Positions 1-7,425 of a stretch of 12,742 nucleotides of DNA are shown here, piece after piece. The DNA is from Ignavibacteriota bacterium (GTDB taxonomy: Bacteria > Bacteroidota > UBA10030 > JAHEZR01): NCBI GenBank assembly GCA_023251005.1, contig JAHEZR010000018.1, forward strand, positions 1 to 12,742. Reading direction: 5' to 3'. The notes under the pieces were generated by a model, which was not told where the DNA came from, did no database searches, and saw only the letters and a list, made by a program, of their open reading frames with translations. A program made the translations under genes and the position numbers. Every line of letters starts with the position of its first letter. Positions within the stretch are counted from its first letter, which is position 1.

Positions 1-612
1 AGCTATACAGCATCCTTCGTCGGATTTTTTCCGGCTGAAGATCCGCAAATTGTCTGTCTTGTGATGATCGACAATCCTCGAAACGGGAGTTATTACGGCG
101 GCCAGGTTTCTGCGCCAGTTTTCCGTGCGATTGCCGAGCGGATCATCGGCACAGCGCTGCACATCCAGCGTGGAAGCCGCGGAACCGCAATCGCTCGAGC
201 AGACTCATCGGTTCCTCGTTTGCTCCCGGATGTTCGCAACATGAAGGTTGACATTGCGAGGAAGAATCTTGCCGAGGATGGAATAAATTCCGAGCCCATC
301 GGTGACGGCGAAATTGTTTTGCAGCAGTCTCCCGAGCCAGGAAGCAAGGTTGAAAACGGGCAAACCGTAAGTCTGTTCCTCATTCGCCGCAGTAACACGC
401 CTGCAGGTGGATATGTCCAGACACCTGACCTGCGTGGATTGAGTCTGCGTCGTGCGATGAACCGACTCTCCATTGATCGGCTCCTTGCTGCCGTGAGGGG
501 GTCTGGAATCGTCGTGGGCCAGATTCCACCGCCGGGCGAACGAGTGAAGGCCGGGACAAAGATCTCCATCAATTGTGAGCCAAAGCGGCTCGCGAGTGCC
601 TCGGCGTACTAG
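1..612 (+). CDS. ftsI: Class B penicillin-binding protein (FtsI/PBP2-like), C-terminal part with two PASTA domains; 5' end outside window
   Basis: The frame is open from base 1 and ends at TAG 610-612, giving 203 codons. The first part reads SYTASFVGFFPAEDPQIVCL then VMIDNP and YYGGQVSAPVFRAIAERI, the typical end of a class B transpeptidase domain, which cross-links septal peptidoglycan in the periplasm. The catalytic SxxK and KTG motifs would lie upstream and cannot be seen. Two PASTA domains follow, at codons 71-128 (nt 211-384) and 139-194 (nt 415-582), each with the DxR(N/G) opening and the Q(S/I)P(E/P)PG turn. PASTA domains bind muropeptide or act as spacers. GTG 61 and ATG 64 are internal codons, not starts. 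Position directly upstream of murE fits ftsI in a dcw cluster. The only real alternative is a SpoVD/PbpB name for the same family. Confidence 0.88.
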   Translation, partial: SYTASFVGFFPAEDPQIVCLVMIDNPRNGSYYGGQVSAPVFRAIAERIIGTALHIQRGSRGTAIARADSSVPRLLPDVRNMKVDIARKNLAEDGINSEPIGDGEIVLQQSPEPGSKVENGQTVSLFLIRRSNTPAGGYVQTPDLRGLSLRRAMNRLSIDRLLAAVRGSGIVVGQIPPPGERVKAGTKISINCEPKRLASASAY

Positions 613-647
613 AGAGATGGCTCTTTTTCCATAGGGTTGTGAAATGT

Positions 648-2153
648 ATGACACTGCTTCAGCTCCTCGACGGAATAACCGTGACGAAGCTTTTGCAAGT
701 CGCTTATGGGAAAATGGTGCAGACGGAAGATGTTGTCATTCAAAAGGTTGCGTACGATTCTCGCGCAGTAGACCGGGGAGATGTATTCGTTGCGATTCGG
801 GGCTTGAAGGTTGACGGACATCGATTCATTGAGGACGCCGTGCACTGTGGGGCTCGTGCGGTTGTCCTAGAAGACGATGGAGCGATGCCCGATGCGTTCT
901 TTTTACACAATGATGTCCTGAAAGTCGTCGTTCAGAATTCGCGGCACGCGCTGGCTCAAATTGCAGCAAACTACTATGGTCGACCAGCGACAAAGCTGAA
1001 GTTGATTGGAGTGACAGGAACGAACGGGAAGACGACAACGACGCAACTCTTGAAGTCGATTCTCGAAGCCAGCGGTGAAAAGGTTGGTTTGATTGGAACA
1101 ATCGAGTATAAGATAGGTGAGCAGGTGCTTCCTGCTAATTTTACTACCCCGGAATCTTTAGAACTCAACGCCCTTCTCAAGGGCATGGTGGAGAAAGGCT
1201 GCACGTCTGCCGTGATGGAAGTCTCCTCACACGCGCTGGCGTTGGATCGTGTGTACGGGTTCGATTTTCAACTTGCACTTTTTACGAACCTCACGCACGA
1301 TCATTTGGATTTCCATCATACCATGGATGCCTATTTTGGAGCGAAGAAGAAACTCTTCGATGGACTTGAGGAAGAATCGGTGGCCGTGACAAATGTTGAT
1401 GATGAGCGTGGACTTTCGATTGTTGCCTCCACGAAAGCAAAGCGAGTCACTTATGGTATCCACAACTCTGCAGACGTGACCGCCGACAATGTCAAAACCA
1501 ACATCGATGGAATTTCCTTTACAGCGAAGCACAAGGGTGGAAGGATAACAATCAACTCGCCCCTGACTGGGCGATTCAATGTCTTCAACCTCTTAGGAGC
1601 GACCGCAAGTGCCTTGGCGATGGGGTTTCCAGCCAAAGCGATCCGGGATGGAATCGAAAGCGTTAAATCCGTCCGCGGCCGATTCGAGCGGATCTTCTCG
1701 CCAAGCGGGTGGACAGCGGTCATTGATTACGCCCACACCCCAGATGCTCTGATGAAGACACTCGAAGCAATTCGAGCGCTACTCCCAAAAGATCAAAAAG
1801 GTAGAGTGATTACGATCTTCGGCTGCGGTGGCGATCGGGACCGCGAGAAGCGTCCTCAGATGGGTAGAATTGCAAGCGATTTAAGCGATGTAACGATCGT
1901 GACATCCGATAACCCTCGCCACGAGGATCCTGACACAATCATCAACGAAATTCTGCGCGGCGTTCGCGTCGGTGCAGAGGTGATGCGAATTGTTGATCGA
2001 CGCGAAGCGATTCACACGGGCATGAAGCTCGCGCAACGTGGCGATGTTGTTCTCATCGCCGGCAAGGGACACGAGAGCTATCAAGTTCTCGGATATAAAA
2101 AAATTCATTTCGACGATCGCGAAGAGGTAGAAACATACCTTCGCTCGATATAA
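648..2153 (+). CDS. murE: UDP-MurNAc-L-Ala-D-Glu:meso-diaminopimelate ligase
   Basis: Cytoplasmic ATP-dependent ligase that adds the third residue of the stem peptide. The protein is 501 aa from ATG 648, usual for the family. The N-terminal domain has YDSR and GDVFVAIRG, the uridine-nucleotide-binding fold shared with MurF. The central domain has the P-loop GTNGKTTTT (Lys128), TTPESLELN, MEVSSHAL and NLTHDHLDFH, followed by GAKKKLF, where Lys233 is the expected carbamylated lysine. The C-terminal domain has DYAHTPDA, GCGGDRDREKRP and DNPRHEDP (Asp421 to Arg424). DNPR is the known meso-DAP selectivity motif; L-Lys enzymes differ there. An alternative GTG at 639 would add three residues (MKC). 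I prefer ATG 648 because AGGG (633-636) is better placed for it and MTLLQLLDGI fits the family's N-terminus. It starts 35 bases after ftsI. Confidence 0.95.
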   Translation: MTLLQLLDGITVTKLLQVAYGKMVQTEDVVIQKVAYDSRAVDRGDVFVAIRGLKVDGHRFIEDAVHCGARAVVLEDDGAMPDAFFLHNDVLKVVVQNSRHALAQIAANYYGRPATKLKLIGVTGTNGKTTTTQLLKSILEASGEKVGLIGTIEYKIGEQVLPANFTTPESLELNALLKGMVEKGCTSAVMEVSSHALALDRVYGFDFQLALFTNLTHDHLDFHHTMDAYFGAKKKLFDGLEEESVAVTNVDDERGLSIVASTKAKRVTYGIHNSADVTADNVKTNIDGISFTAKHKGGRITINSPLTGRFNVFNLLGATASALAMGFPAKAIRDGIESVKSVRGRFERIFSPSGWTAVIDYAHTPDALMKTLEAIRALLPKDQKGRVITIFGCGGDRDREKRPQMGRIASDLSDVTIVTSDNPRHEDPDTIINEILRGVRVGAEVMRIVDRREAIHTGMKLAQRGDVVLIAGKGHESYQVLGYKKIHFDDREEVETYLRSI

Positions 2154-2200
2154 GATGTTTGAGATTCCAGATGGCCTCGGGGTGATACTTGTAAATCGCA

Positions 2201-3601
2201 ATGATGCAATTAGATGCTCGAGAGCTCTTAAACATTACGCACCTCCGTGCACAAAACGTCGATGTGTTTCAGGGCAAGAAGCTGAAGGGAGTTTCTACTG
2301 ATTCGCGAACAGTCAAATCGGGAGATGTCTTCTTTGCAATTCGCGGGGAAAAGTTCGACGGGCATACTTTTGTGTTGGAAGCGTTTGGACGAGGCTGCGT
2401 GGTGGCAGTCGTCGAGGAAAGACCTATTCCAAGCCTTCCCGACGGCAAAAACTTGTGTCTCATTTTTGTGAGTAATTCTGTTCATGCACTCGGGGAGTTC
2501 GCACATCTGTATCGGCGGAAGTTTGATCTCCCGCTCATTGCCGTCACAGGCAGTAACGGCAAGACGACAACCAAAGAAATGATCGCCGGAGTGCTAAGAG
2601 AAAACTTTACCGTCTTGAAGACCGAAGGCAATCTCAACAACCACATTGGCGTACCCCAAACGTTGTTCCGATTAGAAAAGCAGCACGACGTAGCAGTGAT
2701 TGAGCTGGGTACGAATCATTTCGGAGAGATTGAACGTCTCTGCAAGGTGGCCGAGCCGACGCACGGTATGGTAACGAACGTAGGCCGCGCGCACCTCGAA
2801 TTCTTCGGCACGCTCGAAGGTGTCGCGAAAGCAAAAGGTGAATTGTTCGAATGGCTTGAGCCGCGGGGTTTCGGGTTTGTCAACGCAGATGATCCGTACG
2901 TCGTTCGGGAAGCGAAAAATCTTAAGCGGAAACTGACATACGGCTTCAAGGGAAAGCGGGCGGGCGTATGGGGGAGGTTCCTTGGACTGAACGAACGCGT
3001 TCAGCCGAGGTTTTCAGTTGGGGGGCGCCCGCTTTCCAGGCCGTATTCCGTCCAGCTGAAAACCCCCGGAAAACATACGATGGAAAATGCACTCGCCGCT
3101 GCTGCAGTAGGACTGCATTTCCGAGTGAATCCTCGCGACATCAAGTCAGCGCTTGAGAAGTACAGGCCGAGGGATTCCAGATTGGAGGTCTCAAGAATCC
3201 ACGGTGTGACGATCCTTGACGACACCTACAACGCAAACCCGGACTCTGCGGTCGGAGCGCTTCAAACACTCGCTGCGATGAATTGCAAAGGAAAGAAAAT
3301 CGTTGTGCTTGGTGACATGCTGGAGCTTGGTCCTGCATCAGGGCGAGAGCATAAAGCGATCGGTGAGGAGATCAAGCAGATCGGTTTCGAATACGTCTTG
3401 ACGTACGGTCCAGAGTCCACTGTCACTGCAGAGGCGTCCGCGGCACCATACGCGTTTCACTATCAGGAAAAATCGACGCTCGTTGCCTATCTCAAGGAGC
3501 TCGCTACACCCGGAGACGTTGTTCTTGTAAAGGGTTCACGCGGAATGAAGATGGATGACGTCGTTGTCCATCTCACGGATCATTTGCACTCAAGGCATTA
3601 G
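2201..3601 (+). CDS. murF: UDP-MurNAc-tripeptide:D-Ala-D-Ala ligase
   Basis: Adds the D-Ala-D-Ala dipeptide to UDP-MurNAc-tripeptide in the cytoplasm, completing the soluble precursor. The product is 466 aa, normal for MurF. Visible motifs are STDSRTVKSGDVFFAIRGEK at about residues 31-50, the P-loop TGSNGKTTTKE with Lys121, TEGNLNNHIGVP, ELGTNHFGEIERL, TNVGRAHLEFFG, AKGELFE with Lys212 as probable carbamylated lysine, DDTYNANPDS and LGDMLELG. An in-frame TAA at 2192-2194 limits the start to ATG 2201 or ATG 2204. No good Shine-Dalgarno sequence is seen; GGTGAT at 2181-2186 is rather far upstream. The gene lies 47 bases after murE and 48 before mraY. A large imperfect palindrome sits in the middle-to-C-terminal linker region (listed separately), but the protein keeps normal length there. 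Confidence 0.95.
   Translation: MMQLDARELLNITHLRAQNVDVFQGKKLKGVSTDSRTVKSGDVFFAIRGEKFDGHTFVLEAFGRGCVVAVVEERPIPSLPDGKNLCLIFVSNSVHALGEFAHLYRRKFDLPLIAVTGSNGKTTTKEMIAGVLRENFTVLKTEGNLNNHIGVPQTLFRLEKQHDVAVIELGTNHFGEIERLCKVAEPTHGMVTNVGRAHLEFFGTLEGVAKAKGELFEWLEPRGFGFVNADDPYVVREAKNLKRKLTYGFKGKRAGVWGRFLGLNERVQPRFSVGGRPLSRPYSVQLKTPGKHTMENALAAAAVGLHFRVNPRDIKSALEKYRPRDSRLEVSRIHGVTILDDTYNANPDSAVGALQTLAAMNCKGKKIVVLGDMLELGPASGREHKAIGEEIKQIGFEYVLTYGPESTVTAEASAAPYAFHYQEKSTLVAYLKELATPGDVVLVKGSRGMKMDDVVVHLTDHLHSRH
2938..3046. repeat. Large imperfect palindrome inside murF
   Basis: Three nested inverted pairs were read by eye. Outer arms are atacggc (2938-2944) with gccgtat (3040-3046). Middle arms are ggaaagcgggcg (2951-2962) with cgcccgctttcc (3026-3037), a perfect 12-base match. 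The central hairpin pairs ccttgg/ctgaacg (2980-2993, one bulged A) with cgttcag/ccgagg (2998-3010, one G-T pair) around a 4-base loop, aacg. The segment is G-rich and codes for about 36 residues between TYGF and the KHTMENALAA motif, a variable part of MurF. Whether it is a transposed palindromic element or chance structure cannot be told from one copy. Confidence 0.6.
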
Positions 3602-3649
3602 ACCACTGGGAATCCTCTCATCTTCAGCGCGCTTGCCAGTAGAATTCGG

Positions 3650-4774
3650 ATGCTCTATTACCTCCTTGATCTAATTGAACGTGCATATGCGCCACCGGGG
3701 TTTGGGGTTTTCAGATACATCACTTTTCGGTCAGCCGCAGCAGCGATTACTGCGCTCATCATCAGTTTTTGGATTGGTCCAAAGATTATCCGTGTCCTGA
3801 AAGCACGGCACATCGGTGAAACAGCAAAACTTGAAGCTCCGAAGACACACCTGGGCAAAGCGGGGACACCGACAATGGGCGGACTAATCGTCCTCGCATC
3901 CGTCGTCGGGCCAACGCTTCTCTGGGGAGATTTTAAAAATGGTTATATCCTTCTCATTCTTCTTGTCACGGTGGGGCTGGGACTCGTCGGATTCTACGAT
4001 GATTACTTGAAAGTGGTGAAGAGAGTGCGGCGAGGACTTATCGGACGATATAAACTCCTCGGGCAGATCACCATTGGCCTGATCGTGGGCGGTGTCATAT
4101 TTTTTTTTCCTCAGTGGATTGATCCAGATTTAGTACGTCTGAAATCCGTGACGACTGTTCCCTTCTTCAAGAATCTGGAGCTTGATTTTTCATACTTTTA
4201 CATCCCGATGGTTATTCTTGTGATCACAGCAACCTCGAACGCAGTGAACCTCACCGATGGGCTTGACGGCCTCGCCATCGGCACGGTTGGGATTGTGGCG
4301 TTGACGCTTGCGGTGATCAGCTACATCTCGGGACACGCAGAGTTCAGCCGTTACCTCACGATCCCTTTTTTACGAGGAAATGGTGAACTTACCATATACT
4401 GTGCGGCGCTGGTGGGAGCGTCGCTCGGTTTCCTATGGTTCAATGCCTACCCAGCGCAGGTTTTTCTAGGGGATACGGGCTCGCTTGCGCTGGGTGGGGC
4501 GATTGGTGCGCTCTGCGTCTTGATAAAGAAAGAGCTGCTCCTTCCCACACTCGGTGGTATTTTTCTCCTGGAGGCAGTTTCTGTAGTCATTCAGCGCTAC
4601 TACTTCAAATATACGAGGAGGAAATACGGAGAAGGCCAACGCGTGTTCAAGATGGCACCGCTCCATCATCACTTTGAGATGCTCGGGTGGCCGGAACCAA
4701 AGATTGTAACGCGGTTCTATATTGTGGCGATCCTTTTTATGATTCTAAGTCTTGCGACGTTTAAGGTTCGGTAG
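3650..4774 (+). CDS. mraY: Phospho-MurNAc-pentapeptide transferase (lipid I synthase)
   Basis: Integral membrane enzyme that transfers phospho-MurNAc-pentapeptide from UDP to undecaprenyl phosphate on the inner face of the membrane. The product is 374 aa with about ten hydrophobic segments, as usual. Family signatures are KTHLGKAGTPTMGGL, GFYDDYLK with Asp117-Asp118, NLTDGLDGLA at residues 200-209, FLGDTGSLALGG with Asp275, and the cytoplasmic APLHHHFE loop with His339-His341. The three aspartates and the histidine triad are the conserved active-site positions, and all are present. ATG 3650 gives the expected N-terminus, with the first cytoplasmic loop correctly placed. No clear Shine-Dalgarno sequence precedes it. 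A run of nine T at 4100-4108 codes for three Phe in a membrane segment; the frame is intact across it. murD follows after 25 bases. Confidence 0.96.
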   Translation: MLYYLLDLIERAYAPPGFGVFRYITFRSAAAAITALIISFWIGPKIIRVLKARHIGETAKLEAPKTHLGKAGTPTMGGLIVLASVVGPTLLWGDFKNGYILLILLVTVGLGLVGFYDDYLKVVKRVRRGLIGRYKLLGQITIGLIVGGVIFFFPQWIDPDLVRLKSVTTVPFFKNLELDFSYFYIPMVILVITATSNAVNLTDGLDGLAIGTVGIVALTLAVISYISGHAEFSRYLTIPFLRGNGELTIYCAALVGASLGFLWFNAYPAQVFLGDTGSLALGGAIGALCVLIKKELLLPTLGGIFLLEAVSVVIQRYYFKYTRRKYGEGQRVFKMAPLHHHFEMLGWPEPKIVTRFYIVAILFMILSLATFKVR

Positions 4775-4799
4775 GACAGTATCCACAGCGGACGAATTG

Positions 4800-6179
4800 A
4801 TGAATGTTCATGACCTTCGAAATAGAAAAGTCAGCGTTATCGGTGCAGCGAGAAGCGGCATCGCTGCTGCGAAACTCCTCAGGTCACAAGGGGCACAGGT
4901 TTTTGTCAGTGACAAGGAACCGGCGGATAAACTGCCCGCCTTTGGTGGACAATCACAAATCCAAAATCTCCAATCTGCGGGAATTCCTTTCGAGACCGGA
5001 GGTCATTCGGATCGGGTCTACGATTGTTCTTTGATGGTGATCAGTCCGGGAGTGCCGTCGACCTCTCCCGTCGTGGTTGAGGCGCAGGGACGAGGGATCA
5101 AGGTTGTAAGCGAGCTGGAACTTGCGAGTTGGTTTTGCAAGGCTCCGATTCTTGCTGTCACGGGTTCGAACGGGAAAACAACAACAACGACACTTCTCGG
5201 AAGAATTTTTGAGAATACAAAGAGAAAATCTGTTGTCGCAGGGAACATCGGCACAGCGTTCTCGAATTTCGTTCTCGACTTGGATCAAAAATCGGTTGCA
5301 ATCGTGGAAGTAAGCAGTTTCCAACTGGATCATATTGAAACATTTCATCCGAAGGTGTCGATACTTCTGAACATCACACCGGACCATCTCGATCGATACG
5401 GGAAATCCTTTGAGAACTACATCGCCTCGAAGAGTCGTGTTTTTGAAAACCAAACGATGGACGATTTTCTCATCTACAATTTTGACGATCCAGTCACTAG
5501 TCTTGAAGTTCGGAAACACGCCGCCACACATGTGCAGGCTCTCCCTTTCAGCGTGAAGATGAGGCTCGACACGGGAGCTTATGTTGAAAACGGAACAGTC
5601 AAACTGTCGATGTCCGGAAGAGGCGATGAAATTGTTGCTGCGAAGGACATCTCCATCCGGGGAGTCCACAATCTTTATAACTCGATGGCAGCAGCACTGT
5701 CGGCAAGAGTCATGGGAATATCAGCGGAGGTCATCAGCCGCACACTGAAAACATTCGAGGGAGTCGAACATCGCTTGGAATTTGTACGCGTGGTCAACGG
5801 AGTAAAGTACGTAAACGATTCCAAAGCGACGAATGTCGATTCGGTGTGGTACGCACTGCAGAGTTTCGAGGAACCGTTGATCGTCCTCCTTGGTGGTTGG
5901 GATAAAGGAAACGACTACTCGAGGCTCTACGACCTTGTTCGAGAACGGGTGAAAGCGATCATCGGAATTGGAGAATCGGCAGAAAAAGTTTCTCAGGCTT
6001 TCCGGGACTTAACGACTGTGGATAAAGCGCGATCGATGGAAGAAGCTGTACAGAAGGCAGTAGCGTTGGCTACACGTGGAGATGTTGTCCTCCTCTCACC
6101 GGCCTGCGCATCGTTCGACTGGTTCGAGAACTTTGAGCACCGGGGGAGAGTGTTCAAGGAAATCGTGCATCGGCTGTGA
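4800..6179 (+). CDS. murD: UDP-MurNAc-L-alanine:D-glutamate ligase
   Basis: Cytoplasmic ligase that adds D-Glu to UDP-MurNAc-L-Ala. From ATG 4800 it is 459 aa, the usual size. The frame is open further upstream, to a TTG at 4752 inside mraY, but that extension would overlap mraY and add 16 residues with no family match. ATG 4800 puts the Rossmann-like VIGAARSGIAAAKLL at residues 12-26, where it belongs. Other motifs are VISPGVP, the P-loop TGSNGKTTTTT with Lys126, GNIGTAF, VEVSSFQLD, NITPDHLDRYG, SKSRVFENQ with Lys211 as probable carbamylated lysine, GVEHRLEFV, NDSKATN, LLGGWDKG and SPACASFDWFENFEHRGRVF. The segment at about residues 50-60 (SQIQNLQSAG) is coded by an A-rich stretch listed separately. 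The stop is in the same frame as ftsW downstream. Confidence 0.95.
   Translation: MNVHDLRNRKVSVIGAARSGIAAAKLLRSQGAQVFVSDKEPADKLPAFGGQSQIQNLQSAGIPFETGGHSDRVYDCSLMVISPGVPSTSPVVVEAQGRGIKVVSELELASWFCKAPILAVTGSNGKTTTTTLLGRIFENTKRKSVVAGNIGTAFSNFVLDLDQKSVAIVEVSSFQLDHIETFHPKVSILLNITPDHLDRYGKSFENYIASKSRVFENQTMDDFLIYNFDDPVTSLEVRKHAATHVQALPFSVKMRLDTGAYVENGTVKLSMSGRGDEIVAAKDISIRGVHNLYNSMAAALSARVMGISAEVISRTLKTFEGVEHRLEFVRVVNGVKYVNDSKATNVDSVWYALQSFEEPLIVLLGGWDKGNDYSRLYDLVRERVKAIIGIGESAEKVSQAFRDLTTVDKARSMEEAVQKAVALATRGDVVLLSPACASFDWFENFEHRGRVFKEIVHRL
4949..4978 (+). repeat. A-rich short-period stretch inside murD
   Basis: This segment consists of near-repeats of caaat/caaaat separated by tc or tcc (for example cacaaatccaaaatctcc). 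It codes for part of GGQSQIQNLQSAG. It resembles in style the A-rich repeat at the murC-murB junction and stands out from the surrounding codon use. Compared from memory with other MurD proteins, the loop seems a few residues longer here. It could be an exapted repeat fragment or simple chance. Confidence 0.3.
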
Positions 6180-6207
6180 GAGGAGGAGAGGAGGGGAGAT
6201 AGAAGAA
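6178..6207 (+). promoter_or_regulatory. Purine-rich ribosome-binding region before ftsW
   Basis: A 22-base all-purine run (6178-6199) follows the murD stop, then one T and seven more purines. It contains AGGAGG (6181-6186) and GAGGGGAG (6191-6198), while AGAAG (6201-6205) is closest to the ATG at 6213. The strong cores lie 14 or more bases from the start, so exact usage is uncertain. It is the only strongly Shine-Dalgarno-like region in the window; most other starts here have weak sites. Confidence 0.5.
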
Positions 6208-6212
6208 CTAAT

Positions 6213-7373
6213 ATGCTCAGGCATCGCAGCAACCACATAGATTTAGTGACGCTCGTCGCCGTTCTTTCACTCATGGTGATCGGCATCGGAGTTGTCTACA
6301 GCGCAAGTTCGACGATTGCCCAGGAGAAGTTCGGTCAGAGCGAGGCTTTTCTCCAGCGGCACGTCATCAAAGTCATTGTTAGTCTCTTTGCCATGTTCTT
6401 GGTGATGAAGATTGATTACCACAATTACGCGAAAGTAAGCAAATTGGCGCTCATCGTCGCCATTGCGTTGCTTGCCGTGACGCTCGTGCTCGGTGGAGAG
6501 GTTAAAGGTGCGAGTCGATGGCTGCGATTTGGAGGATTTGGTTTCCAGCCCTCAGAGTTTGCAAAGTTTGCGCTCATCTTTCATCTCTGTGTTCTGATCT
6601 CAGAAAAAATGGATCGCGTGCGAAATTGGAAGACCGGATTCCTCCCGATGTTTATTTGGATTGGACTTGTTTCTGGGCTGGTTCTACTGCAGCCCAACTT
6701 TAGCACTGGCACAATGCTTTTTCTTCTAAGCATTCTCATGCTTTTCGTTGGAGGCGCAAGGATTAAGCATATCGCTTTGTCGCTGGCCGGACTCCTCCCA
6801 CTACTTGCTGCTTATATGCTGAGTGCAGAGTACAGGATGCGTCGCGTGATGGCATTTCTGAGCGGAGACCATACGTCGACGAACTATCAGCTCCTTCAAG
6901 GAATCATCGGGTTTGGAAATGGGGGCCTCTTCGGTGTGGGACCGGGCGTAAGTAAGCAGCGCGACTTTTTCCTGCCAGAGTCATTCGGTGACTTTGTCTT
7001 TTCGATCGTCGGTGAGGAATACGGCTTCCTCGGGACGATGATTCTTCTGATGCTCTTCCTGGTGTTTCTTCTTCGTGGACTGAAGATTGCAAAACTCGCA
7101 ACGGACGATCTCGGCAAATATCTTGCAATCGGCGTGACCTCTTCGATCACACTCTATGCGCTTGTGAATGCCGCGGTTACGCTTGGGCTTCTTCCGACGA
7201 CGGGCTTGCCAATGCCCTTTGTAAGTTATGGGGGATCATCGATGCTCTTCTCCGCATCTGCAATCGGAGTGCTACTGAACATCTCATCGCAAACTACATT
7301 GCGACCACGGATCGAGCAGGTGCAGTACCACGGATTGGATGTCGACGAGGATCAGTTGGGGAAAGTATATTAG
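6213..7373 (+). CDS. ftsW: SEDS-family septal peptidoglycan glycosyltransferase
   Basis: Polytopic membrane protein that polymerises lipid II into glycan at the septum together with its class B PBP partner, probably the PBP at the start of the window. It is 386 aa with about ten hydrophobic segments; the first is around residues 11-30 (ending VVYSAS). Family motifs are GASRWLRFGGFGFQPSEFAK, LLQPNFSTG, NYQLLQGIIGFGNGGLFGVG, LPESFGDFVFSIVGEEYG and GLPMPFVSYGGSSM. Asp260 in GDFVF matches the catalytic aspartate of SEDS proteins (TDFIF in many FtsW); here a Gly replaces the usual Ser/Thr before it. The context next to murD and murG argues for FtsW rather than RodA. ATG 6213 is the first start codon after the in-frame murD stop. 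Confidence 0.94.
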   Translation: MLRHRSNHIDLVTLVAVLSLMVIGIGVVYSASSTIAQEKFGQSEAFLQRHVIKVIVSLFAMFLVMKIDYHNYAKVSKLALIVAIALLAVTLVLGGEVKGASRWLRFGGFGFQPSEFAKFALIFHLCVLISEKMDRVRNWKTGFLPMFIWIGLVSGLVLLQPNFSTGTMLFLLSILMLFVGGARIKHIALSLAGLLPLLAAYMLSAEYRMRRVMAFLSGDHTSTNYQLLQGIIGFGNGGLFGVGPGVSKQRDFFLPESFGDFVFSIVGEEYGFLGTMILLMLFLVFLLRGLKIAKLATDDLGKYLAIGVTSSITLYALVNAAVTLGLLPTTGLPMPFVSYGGSSMLFSASAIGVLLNISSQTTLRPRIEQVQYHGLDVDEDQLGKVY

Positions 7374-7425
7374 TTTTTAGTGCAGATTATCACAGGCGAA
7401 GTGCAAATTCGTTCAGGCAGAGAAT

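Noticed and set aside
2097..2112. 16-base match between the murE end (2097-2112) and murC start (9090-9105)
   Set aside because: Both code for KKIHF in unrelated parts of the two proteins; it is A-rich and probably coincidental.
4752..4799. Upstream TTG start extending MurD by 16 residues
   Set aside because: The extension overlaps mraY and has no family match; ATG 4800 places the nucleotide-binding motif at the expected distance from the N-terminus.
4953..5669. Long reverse-strand ORF (238 codons) opposite murD
   Set aside because: It lies wholly opposite conserved murD, has no recognisable motif and no ribosome site, and is explained as a shadow of the coding strand. The same holds for reverse ORFs at 8393-9091, 9828-10442 and 11340-12104.
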